DNA of 20,554 nucleotides. It comes from JBDKLC01 sp964500215 (lineage in GTDB: Bacteria > Patescibacteriota > Minisyncoccia > Phycocordibacterales > CAIZLB01). The position numbers and the translations under genes are program-made. Under the pieces are notes generated by a model that was not told the origin of the DNA, made no database searches, and worked only from the letters and a program-made list of their open reading frames with translations. The stretch's first letter is position 1; each line of letters opens with the position of its first letter. Below, piece after piece: positions 1-5,571 of the stretch. The stretch spans positions 1 through 20,554 of the forward strand of contig CAZCNA010000011.1 of the NCBI GenBank assembly GCA_964500215.1. The letters run 5' to 3'.

Positions 1-39
1 GATGGCAAATTCTTTGAATTCAGAGATGAAGTTTTTCAT
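1..39 (-). CDS. mscL: Probable large-conductance mechanosensitive channel, N-terminus only
   Basis: Only the first 13 codons lie in the window; the frame starts with ATG at 39 and is open to base 1. The visible peptide, MKNFISEFKEFAI, matches the way MscL proteins begin: a short amphipathic N-terminal helix with an EFKEFA core, normally followed by the first pore-lining segment. MscL is a homopentameric inner-membrane channel that opens under membrane tension and releases solutes during osmotic down-shock. The gene follows dsbA on the same strand after a 50-base gap, so the two may be co-transcribed; I see no convincing -10 box or Shine-Dalgarno for it. The identification rests on 13 residues. 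The sequence beyond base 1 would settle it. Confidence 0.6.
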   Translation of the reverse strand, partial: MKNFISEFKEFAI

Positions 40-89
40 AAATAAATGTGAGAAATGGCTTAAGTAATTCTTAATTCGTATTGAAGTGC

Positions 90-761
90 TTATCGTGTAG
101 ATGTTGCTGTGCTTGTTGAAAGTCCTGCAGCCTCATACACGAGCTTTCGAAGCGTATCATAAGGAATAGCTCCTCGTACAGCCTGTGTGCCGTTTATAAC
201 AAGCGTAGGCGTAGAATTGATGCCCATAGCCACAGCATCGCGCTTGTCTCGGTCAACGATAGCTCGGTGTTTTGAGTCTTTTGCGGAAGCTTTGAACGCT
301 GTCATATCAAGGCCCAATTGTTTTGCGTATGATTCAAAGAGAGCTGGTCGATCCGCAGATGGTGCTGACCATGCGTCCTGATGTTCATAGAGGAGAGCAC
401 CCATTTCAAAGAATTTGCCCTGTTCACCTGCAGCGAGTGCGGCCCCAGCTGCTTCATATGAGTATGCGTGAAGCGGGAAGTGTCGGTATACGAGTGTGAA
501 TTTGTCGCCGTCTGTTTGAAGAAGTTTTTCGAGACTTGGATTTAGTATTGAGCAAGCCGGGCATTGAAAATCTGCAAATTCGACGATTGTAACTTTCGTG
601 TTTGTGCCTGTTCGTGGCGCATCTGTTCGACTGAGAAGTTCTGGTTGAAGATTAAGATTTTGCGGGGTGTTGCTCTTCTTGCCAATTATGAAAATTCCGC
701 CAATGATGATGGCGAGGGTGAGAAGAACGATACTACTTACTACTTTTGTTTCTGTGCTCAT
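90..761 (-). CDS. Membrane-anchored DsbA-like thiol oxidoreductase
   Basis: A 223-residue protein with one N-terminal hydrophobic segment (about residues 8-26) that should anchor it with the catalytic domain outside the membrane. The thioredoxin-like domain starts near residue 55; it has the redox motif CPAC at 67-70 after the strand VTIVEFADFQ, and the cis-proline loop STPT at 183-186, both typical of the DsbA/BdbD family (thioredoxin_4 type). The helical insertion between these motifs matches DsbA rather than thioredoxin. The expected role is to put disulfide bonds into exported proteins and be reoxidised by DsbB, whose gene lies just upstream (ends at 835). The Thr- and Ser-rich tail (about 215-223) is probably disordered. 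The ATG at 761 is supported by a -10 box seven bases upstream. It could also act as an isomerase; oxidase with DsbB is most likely. Confidence 0.9.
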   Translation of the reverse strand: MSTETKVVSSIVLLTLAIIIGGIFIIGKKSNTPQNLNLQPELLSRTDAPRTGTNTKVTIVEFADFQCPACSILNPSLEKLLQTDGDKFTLVYRHFPLHAYSYEAAGAALAAGEQGKFFEMGALLYEHQDAWSAPSADRPALFESYAKQLGLDMTAFKASAKDSKHRAIVDRDKRDAVAMGINSTPTLVINGTQAVRGAIPYDTLRKLVYEAAGLSTSTATSTR

Positions 762-768
762 GTTGTTA

Positions 769-774
769 AGTATA
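769..774 (-). promoter_or_regulatory. -10 box of the dsbA-like gene, leaderless arrangement
   Basis: On the minus strand TATACT ends seven bases before the ATG at 761, so transcription should start at or one base before the start codon. I see no good -35 hexamer at normal spacing. No Shine-Dalgarno fits in the gap. Confidence 0.5.
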
Positions 775-834
775 TTATTTGAGTAAATTGTAATCTGGCT
801 GATGGTAGCTGAATTCTATGATGGTGTGTGCTGA

Positions 835-1290
835 TTATGCAATCAATGTTCCTGACTCTTGTGATCGGATATATCTTCGGTAAAGATGCATACAGATGAT
901 AATAGAAAGGAATGCGAGGAATGACAAGAGAGGAATTGTAATGAAGCCAAACCACTCGATGTATTTTGTTGTACATGAAATACCTGCAACACAGGGTGCT
1001 GCAGATTCTGGAATAACTTTGTAATAAAGGAGATTATGAAAAATGGCAATAACGAGACCAATCCATGCGAGGGTAAGCACATAGTAATGCACAATTTTAT
1101 CTTTTGTCGTGATGCCAATGATGAGGATTGCTACAAGAGGGTAAAGAGCAATTCGCTGATACCAACATAATACGCATGGGGGATAGTCCTGAACTTCACT
1201 AAAATAGAGGCTCCCGAGCATTCCTACGATAGCCTGTACAAGGGCTATATAGAGGGCGTTTTTGCTGATTATATCTATAATTTTTTTCAT
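835..1290 (-). CDS. dsbB: DsbB/BdbC-like disulfide bond formation protein
   Basis: A 151-residue integral membrane protein with four predicted membrane segments (about 12-30, 45-61, 69-90 and 113-135), the DsbB topology. The first redox pair is CVLC at residues 39-42, followed by the family-typical WYQRIALYP. The second pair is C100 and C106, in the second external loop. DsbB-family proteins take electrons from DsbA and pass them to quinone. The partner dsbA-like gene follows on the same strand 73 bases downstream. The short length resembles Gram-positive BdbC. The start at 1290 is preferred because an extended -10 box lies eight bases upstream; an out-of-frame ATG at 1300-1298 is ignored. 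I saw nothing damaged in the gene. Confidence 0.92.
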   Translation of the reverse strand: MKKIIDIISKNALYIALVQAIVGMLGSLYFSEVQDYPPCVLCWYQRIALYPLVAILIIGITTKDKIVHYYVLTLAWIGLVIAIFHNLLYYKVIPESAAPCVAGISCTTKYIEWFGFITIPLLSFLAFLSIIICMHLYRRYIRSQESGTLIA

Positions 1291-1298
1291 ATTTGTTC

Positions 1299-1307
1299 AT
1301 TTTAGCA
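1299..1307 (-). promoter_or_regulatory. Extended -10 promoter of dsbB
   Basis: On the minus strand TGCTAAAAT places the end of the -10 hexamer eight bases before the dsbB ATG, predicting a transcript with a leader of one or two bases. The 73-base gap to fur holds this promoter and the divergent fur promoter. Confidence 0.6.
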
Positions 1308-1330
1308 CATATTTATATGGGTATTCATAC

Positions 1331-1358
1331 TTGAAATGTGTGGGTAAAACGATATGAT
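1331..1358 (+). promoter_or_regulatory. Promoter of the Fur-family gene, leaderless
   Basis: TTGAAA at 1331-1336 and TATGAT at 1353-1358, spaced by 16 bases. The -10 box ends six bases before the ATG at 1365, so the predicted first transcribed base is the A of the start codon. A short palindrome, GTATTCATAC (1321-1330), abuts the -35 box and may be an autoregulatory operator. Confidence 0.65.
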
Positions 1359-1364
1359 GAGTGC

Positions 1365-1808
1365 ATGCATAATAAAAGCGACTTTATCGCATCTTTGAAA
1401 AAACACGGTCTCAAGGTGACTGATTCTCGTGTTGCTATTTTGAACGTACTCCAACACACTGACGAGCTTCTCACGGCTGATGAGATATTCGACCGAGTTA
1501 ATCGCACTGTGAAATCTGATCGAGCAACTGTATATCGTACGGTAAGTACATACGCGCAGGTTGGCCTTATTGAAGCTGTACAGCTTAAGGACTCAAGTAT
1601 TCGCTATGAAATTGCTCATAAGTATGACCATCACCATCATGCTGTGTGTACGACCTGTGGAGTTGTTGAGCATATTGCTGACGAATCGGTTGAAGAAGTA
1701 CTCAGACGCATGACCAAAAAACTGAAAAAGTTTTCAGGAGTTGATGAACATGCACTTGAATTTTTTGGTACATGCAAAAAATGCGCAACGACACAGAAGT
1801 CTGCCTAA
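1365..1808 (+). CDS. Fur-family metal- or peroxide-responsive repressor
   Basis: A 147-residue protein. The N-terminal winged helix (about 1-80) contains the family sequence LKVTDSRVAILNVL and the recognition-helix region DRATVYRTV (52-60). The C-terminal dimerisation domain carries the histidine run at 89-92, CTTC at 95-98 and CKKC at 137-140; these two CxxC pairs form the structural zinc site of Fur, PerR and Zur proteins. Proteins of this family bind AT-rich inverted repeats when loaded with metal. The metal cannot be told from sequence; the two intact CxxC pairs and the His-rich stretch fit PerR or Zur as well as Fur. An upstream in-frame GTG at 1338 would add nine residues but would lie inside the promoter, so ATG 1365 is chosen. 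The divergent dsbB promoter is an obvious candidate target. Confidence 0.9.
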   Translation: MHNKSDFIASLKKHGLKVTDSRVAILNVLQHTDELLTADEIFDRVNRTVKSDRATVYRTVSTYAQVGLIEAVQLKDSSIRYEIAHKYDHHHHAVCTTCGVVEHIADESVEEVLRRMTKKLKKFSGVDEHALEFFGTCKKCATTQKSA

Positions 1809-1838
1809 GAATCTACTATTGAGGCCGATACATATATC

Positions 1839-1883
1839 AAACACCCCTTACGAGTGCTTCAGTACCACGTAAGGGGTGTTTGT
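1839..1883. terminator. Long perfect hairpin between convergent genes
   Basis: A perfect 15-base-pair stem: arms at 1839-1853 and 1869-1883, with a 15-base loop that can pair further (GTGC with GTAC). It lies 30 bases after the fur stop codon. The arms end in CAAACACCCC/GGGGTGTTTG, giving a short U-run on either strand, so it probably ends fur transcription and may also stop read-through from the response-regulator gene. Confidence 0.7.
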
Positions 1884-1915
1884 GGATTTGACTTTAATTT
1901 ACTATAAGCACATGA

Positions 1916-1947
1916 GGACAACCGACCTTGTCCTGCATACAGTATGG
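1916..1947. other. Second hairpin and palindrome between fur and the response regulator
   Basis: AGGACAA (1916-1922) and TTGTCCT (1929-1935) form a perfect 7-bp stem with a 6-base loop; directly after it CATAC-A-GTATG (1937-1947) is palindromic. There is no T-run, so it is not a normal terminator. An ATG at 1913 opens a 36-codon frame to 2023 through these hairpins, but its composition is not convincing as protein. Operator or small RNA are alternatives; no function can be assigned. Confidence 0.35.
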
Positions 1948-2028
1948 AATAATTGGTATGAAGAACTCATCAATTTTTCCTCAATTTTCTTTTACAATTG
2001 TCGTGTAAATACGACTATCTAATTCGCC

Positions 2029-2700
2029 TTATCTTTGCCGATCTATCTTGTAGCCTCGTCCGGATACTGTATGAATAAGTTTCTTTCGGCCTTTGTCTAT
2101 CTTTTTTCGAAGATTACGGATATGAGCTTCTACAGTATTTGAAAATGGGTCGCTGTCGTAGTTCCATACTTGCTCCATGATTTGTGAACGAGAAACTACC
2201 TGACCGCCTTTTTGCATAAGGCATTGAAGAAGCATAAATTCCTTTTTTGTGAGGTAGACATTCTTTTCACCTTTCTTGACAGTATGTCGGGTGACATCGA
2301 CAGTGAGATCATCGAGGGTGATGACTTGTTCAGAAATGGTATATGGACGTCGAAGTAATGCTTTCATTCGCGCATGTAGTTCAGAAAAGCTGAATGGCTT
2401 GGTGAGATAGTCATCAACGCCACTTTCGAGCAACTTTACTTTTTCACTGATGTCTCCAATAACAGAGAGCAAGATAATAGGGGTTTTCTTGCCTGTCAGT
2501 CTGATATCTTTGCAAACATCGAGACCTGTCTTTTTAGGAAGGATATTATCAAGAAGGATAATGTCATATTCATTCGTACGGGCGATATATGAGCCATTCT
2601 CTCCGTTATCAGCTGTATCTACAATATATGATTCATTCTGGAGGTGCATCGCTATAGCTTCCCGTGTTTCTTGGTCGTCTTCAATAATGAGTACTCTCAT
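2029..2700 (-). CDS. OmpR/PhoB-type two-component response regulator
   Basis: A 223-residue regulator. The receiver domain (about 1-115) has the acidic pocket E7-D8-D9, the probable phospho-acceptor D51 in LLDNILP, the switch residue S79 in LLSVIG, and K101 in YLTKPF; all key receiver residues are present. The C-terminal domain (about 125-223) is a winged helix of the OmpR type with LTKKEFMLLQCL, the recognition-helix region NTVEAHIRNLRKKID and the terminal wing VSGRGYKI. It should be phosphorylated by a histidine kinase and bind direct repeats in promoters. No kinase is encoded in the window, so it is an orphan here. The ATG at 2700 is supported by a -10 box seven bases upstream. It converges on fur. 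Confidence 0.93.
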   Translation of the reverse strand: MRVLIIEDDQETREAIAMHLQNESYIVDTADNGENGSYIARTNEYDIILLDNILPKKTGLDVCKDIRLTGKKTPIILLSVIGDISEKVKLLESGVDDYLTKPFSFSELHARMKALLRRPYTISEQVITLDDLTVDVTRHTVKKGEKNVYLTKKEFMLLQCLMQKGGQVVSRSQIMEQVWNYDSDPFSNTVEAHIRNLRKKIDKGRKKLIHTVSGRGYKIDRQR

Positions 2701-2707
2701 GGTAATA

Positions 2708-2713
2708 ATTGTA
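2708..2713 (-). promoter_or_regulatory. -10 box of the response-regulator gene, leaderless
   Basis: On the minus strand TACAAT ends seven bases before the ATG at 2700, predicting a leaderless or one-base-leader mRNA. The upstream sequence is very A/T-rich with no clear -35 hexamer. Confidence 0.5.
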
Positions 2714-2815
2714 ACTTATTTTTATATTTATAATATAAAATTGTAGGCTGGTACCTGTGAATTTTAGATAAAGATTTTATGAATTTTTTATGAAGAAGGC
2801 TGCTTGGGAGGGTGT

Positions 2816-2824
2816 TGATATAAT
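2816..2824 (+). promoter_or_regulatory. Extended -10 promoter of the RRM gene
   Basis: TGATATAAT is a consensus extended -10 element. Transcription would start near 2831, giving a leader of about 107 bases before the ATG at 2938, far longer than for most genes in this window. No -35 hexamer is evident. Confidence 0.5.
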
Positions 2825-2882
2825 TTGCTAAATGTTGGTTAATGGGGTATCATGCTAGTAGTTCGTAGATTCTCCCTAGCCA

Positions 2883-2926
2883 GTTACTTCGGCCATAGAG
2901 AGGTTTATGGATTGAATACAAGTAAC
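2883..2926 (+). promoter_or_regulatory. Hairpin in the leader of the RRM gene
   Basis: GTTACTT (2883-2889) pairs perfectly with AAGTAAC (2920-2926); nested inside, CCATA (2893-2897) pairs with TATGG (2906-2910) around a GAGAGGTT loop. The structure ends 11 bases before the ATG. Such a leader could control translation by temperature or by binding of the encoded protein; that role is inference. Confidence 0.45.
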
Positions 2927-2937
2927 AGTAAATATAC

Positions 2938-3255
2938 ATGTCAAAGAGACTTTATGTAGGTAACCTTTCTTGGAGCACAACATCTGATGCTCTAAAGGAC
3001 GCCTTCTCAAAGGCAGGAAACGTGATTTCTGCCGAAATCGTAATCGAAAAACCAACAAACCGATCACGAGGTTTTGCGTTCGTAGAAATGGACGATAGTG
3101 CTGCAGAAGCTGCTATCGCTATGTGGAACGGACAGCCTCTCGATGGCCGAGCACTCATTGTAAATGAGGCACGACCAAAGACAGATATGCCACCACGACG
3201 AGATTTCGGATCACGAGATTCTCGACCACCACGACGAGATCGACAGGATTACTAA
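2938..3255 (+). CDS. Small RRM-type RNA-binding protein
   Basis: A 105-residue protein with one RNA recognition motif (about 3-79). RNP2 is LYVGNL (5-10) and RNP1 is RGFAFVEM (44-51), both with their aromatic RNA-stacking residues. The tail (about 80-105) is rich in Arg, Asp and Pro with repeats of the PPRRD kind and is likely disordered, contributing non-specific RNA contacts. Bacterial single-RRM proteins of this form (Rbp in cyanobacteria, also common in CPR genomes) are thought to act as RNA chaperones or in cold adaptation. The ATG at 2938 is the natural start because the RRM begins directly after it. The long structured leader suggests post-transcriptional control. Single-gene unit with its own terminator. 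Confidence 0.92.
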   Translation: MSKRLYVGNLSWSTTSDALKDAFSKAGNVISAEIVIEKPTNRSRGFAFVEMDDSAAEAAIAMWNGQPLDGRALIVNEARPKTDMPPRRDFGSRDSRPPRRDRQDY

Positions 3256-3270
3256 TCCTCTCGAACATAC

Positions 3271-3305
3271 AAAAACACCCGCTCTATGAGTTGGGTGTTT
3301 TTGTT
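3271..3305 (+). terminator. Intrinsic terminator of the RRM gene
   Basis: AACACCC (3274-3280) pairs with GGGTGTT (3293-3299), extended by flanking A and T runs, and is followed by TTTTTG. It lies 16 bases after the RRM stop codon. Confidence 0.85.
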
Positions 3306-3520
3306 TTGAATATAGAAATAGAATGTGAGTGTCCTTAATATGTACTTGATGATTAATTATGTTTATATACTGATTTTATTGATGAGAATTTCATCTCCAT
3401 TTTGGAATACTAGTCTCAGATGAAAAAGAGATCTTTTATTGCCGGATGTTTTTCTGGCCCTGAGCTCCCATTGTGGGCACGATGTATTCTCTGGGTACTA
3501 TTATTGTTCCGGAGATAACA
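3306..3520. other. Gene-poor intergenic stretch between rrm and typA terminators
   Basis: No gene is recognised. It contains a short hairpin (GATGA/TCATC at 3381-3395), a 32-codon frame at 3420-3518 (plus) with a TACTAG hexamer six bases before its ATG, and a bulged hairpin (TAT plus CTCTGG at 3485-3494 pairing with CCGGAGATA at 3509-3517). The frame resembles no family I know; a small RNA or decayed sequence is as likely. Confidence 0.4.
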
Positions 3521-3550
3521 AACGGGGCTCACCTTGCGGTGAGCCCCGTT
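3521..3550 (-). terminator. Terminator of typA
   Basis: A perfect 13-bp, GC-rich stem (3521-3533 with 3538-3550) closed, on the minus strand, by a GCAA tetraloop and followed by TGTT. It lies 29 bases after the typA stop. The hairpin after the NUDIX gene has the same design: 13-bp stem and GCAA loop. Confidence 0.75.
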
Positions 3551-3579
3551 CTTTCATGTCCGTATAGTTCTGTACAACA

Positions 3580-5364
3580 TTATTTTCGTCGTGCCTTGTC
3601 TCGGTCTGATTTTGTGAGATATTTCTTTCGAATTCGGCAGAACTTTGGAGTTACCTCGAGATATTCATCATCACCGATGATTTCGAGACCTCGTTCAATA
3701 GTAATTTCAAGCGCTGGTGCGAGATAAATTGTCTCGTCTGTACCTGATGCTCGCATGTTTGTGAGCTGCTTTGCCTTTGCTGGGTTTACTTCCATTTCGT
3801 CACCCTTTGATGTATTTCCAACAACCATACCAGCATAGACTTCAGTACCTGGGGTGATATAGAGAGCACCACGATCTTGAAGGTTTCCAAGGGCAAAGTG
3901 AAGTGCCTTACCATTCTCCATTGATACCATTGATCCAACTTCTCGTTTTTCGATCTGACCTACGTATGGTCGGAATTCGATGAACCGACTCGACATAATA
4001 CCTTCTCCCTTTGTGTCTACCACAAACTGACTTCGGTACCCGAGGAGACCTCGAGTTGGGATATCAAATGTCATTCGAGTAATACCTTCATTTTGCTTCA
4101 TAGAAGTCATGATGCCTTTTCGACGTCCAAGTTTGTCGATAATAACACCTGAGAATTCATCAGGAGTGTCGATTACAACTTCTTCGAATGGTTCGTTGTC
4201 TGTGCCGTTGATATTCTTGATGATAACTTCTGGCTGTGATACCTGAAGTTCATATCCTTCTCGACGCATTGTTTCGAGGAGTACGGCGATGTGGAGTTCA
4301 CCTCGGCCGTATACCTTGAATGCTTCAGCCTGAGAAAAGTCGATGTGAAGACCAACGTTTACTTCAAGTTCGTTTGTAAGTCGTTCACGAATTTGTCGAC
4401 TTGTTACGAATTTACCGTCACGACCTGCAAATGGAGAGTCGTTTACGAGGAAGTTCAATGAGATTGTTGGCTCATCAATCTTGATAGATGGAAGGGGATC
4501 AATATCTGCAGAATCAGTGATAGTTTCACCGATATAAATGTCTGAAAGACCAGCAATCATAGCTACGTCGCCAGATATTGCTTCTTCAACTTCTTTTTTA
4601 CCGAGACCTTCGAATGTATAAAGCTTTGTGATTCGGCCGGTTCGAGTTTCTCCTGTTGGTTTCTTGATAGTCACAGTCTGACCGTTCTTTACGACGCCAC
4701 TCCAGATTCGTGCAACTGCCATTCGGCCAAGGAAGTTGTCGTATGCGAGGTTAAAAGGCTGCGCTCGGAGATGGTCTTCAATTGCTTGTTTTGCTGGTGC
4801 TACTTTATCCAAAATCATTTCAAAGAGTGGATCGAGGTTCACGAATTCATCAGAGAGATTTTTCTTTGCTTTTCCATCTCGTCCGATAGCATAGATAATA
4901 GGGAAGTCGAGCTGTTCGTCGTTTGCGCCGAGTTCCATAAAGAGTTCGAGAACTTCATCATGCACTCGCTCAGGGTTTGCTGCTGGCTTGTCGAGCTTGT
5001 TCATCACTACAATTGGTCGAAGGCCGAGTTCAATAGACTTTTTGAGTACGAATCGAGTCTGGGGCATTGGACCTTCCTGTGCATCCACAATGAGGAGCAC
5101 ACAGTCGATAGATCGAAGCACTCGTTCTACTTCAGAACCAAAGTCTGCGTGACCTGGAGTGTCGATGATGTTGATTTTTGTGTCCTTATAGGTAAGGGAA
5201 GCGTTTTTTGCGTAAATAGTAATACCACGTTCTTGTTCGAGAGCGTTTGAGTCCATACTGACAGCTGTATCTTTTACGGCTCCAGTATAATTCATCATGG
5301 CATCTACAATAGTAGTCTTGCCGTGGTCCACGTGTGCGATGATAGCGATATTTCGAATTTCCAT
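3580..5364 (-). CDS. typA: Ribosome-associated GTPase TypA/BipA
   Basis: A 594-residue translational GTPase of normal family length. G1 is AHVDHGKTT (10-18), G3 is DTPGH (68-72) and G4 is NKLD (122-125). EF-Tu domain 2 follows from about residue 200, then the EF-G-like domains III and V and the TypA-specific C-terminal domain (GLLGYRSQF and the KAKQLTNMRASG region that contacts the ribosomal A site). TypA binds the 70S ribosome at the EF-G site and is needed for ribosome assembly and growth at low temperature or under stress. An ATG at 5385 would add seven residues, but the conserved N-terminus starts at MEIRNIAIIAH, so 5364 is chosen. Single gene with its own promoter, a roughly 47-base leader and a strong terminator. 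Confidence 0.96.
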   Translation of the reverse strand: MEIRNIAIIAHVDHGKTTIVDAMMNYTGAVKDTAVSMDSNALEQERGITIYAKNASLTYKDTKINIIDTPGHADFGSEVERVLRSIDCVLLIVDAQEGPMPQTRFVLKKSIELGLRPIVVMNKLDKPAANPERVHDEVLELFMELGANDEQLDFPIIYAIGRDGKAKKNLSDEFVNLDPLFEMILDKVAPAKQAIEDHLRAQPFNLAYDNFLGRMAVARIWSGVVKNGQTVTIKKPTGETRTGRITKLYTFEGLGKKEVEEAISGDVAMIAGLSDIYIGETITDSADIDPLPSIKIDEPTISLNFLVNDSPFAGRDGKFVTSRQIRERLTNELEVNVGLHIDFSQAEAFKVYGRGELHIAVLLETMRREGYELQVSQPEVIIKNINGTDNEPFEEVVIDTPDEFSGVIIDKLGRRKGIMTSMKQNEGITRMTFDIPTRGLLGYRSQFVVDTKGEGIMSSRFIEFRPYVGQIEKREVGSMVSMENGKALHFALGNLQDRGALYITPGTEVYAGMVVGNTSKGDEMEVNPAKAKQLTNMRASGTDETIYLAPALEITIERGLEIIGDDEYLEVTPKFCRIRKKYLTKSDRDKARRK

Positions 5365-5384
5365 ATATAAATAATTTGCTGACA

Positions 5385-5405
5385 AACAAAAAACGGCAGG
5401 AGCCG
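5385..5405 (-). promoter_or_regulatory. Terminator-like hairpin in the typA leader
   Basis: In the minus-strand leader CGGC-TCCT-GCCG (5405-5394) is followed at once by TTTTTTGTTTG. This is the shape of an intrinsic terminator placed between the predicted transcription start (about 5412) and the ATG (5364). The stem is only four base pairs, so attenuation is possible but not shown. Confidence 0.35.
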
Positions 5406-5418
5406 ATTAAGGACTATA

Positions 5419-5447
5419 TTTATAGCATAATTTTTGTAACATGTAAA
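5419..5447 (-). promoter_or_regulatory. Promoter of typA
   Basis: On the minus strand TTTACA (5447-5442), a 17-base spacer and TGC-TATAAA (-10 at 5424-5419) make a near-consensus sigma-70-type promoter with an extended -10. Start expected near 5412. Confidence 0.7.
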
Positions 5448-5460
5448 CGACCCCTGCGTC

Positions 5461-5482
5461 ATTCTAGAATATCGAGTATTCT
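5461..5482. promoter_or_regulatory. Overlapping palindromes between the typA and exporter promoters, possible operator
   Basis: ATTCTAGAAT (5461-5470) is a perfect palindrome; it overlaps the inverted repeat AGAATA-N5-TATTCT (5466-5482). The site lies between the typA -35 box and the exporter -10 box, where a repressor or activator could serve either gene. The binding protein is unknown. Confidence 0.4.
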
Positions 5483-5525
5483 AAGCATATTATTCACTTG
5501 TACCCGAGACGAAAGGTCAAAATTA

Positions 5526-5534
5526 TGCTACAGT
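5526..5534 (+). promoter_or_regulatory. Extended -10 promoter of the exporter operon
   Basis: TGCTACAGT is an extended -10 element that predicts a start near 5541 and a leader of about 31 bases to the ATG at 5572. The -35 region is poor, which would fit an activated promoter. Confidence 0.45.
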
Positions 5535-5571
5535 AGTGAGGCAATACATTAATAATTTCTCGTGCATCTTC

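Noticed and set aside
2852..2959. Upstream 35-codon frame overlapping the RRM start
   Set aside because: It has no promoter at leaderless distance, no ribosome binding site and overlaps the hairpin and the RRM coding start; chance is likely.
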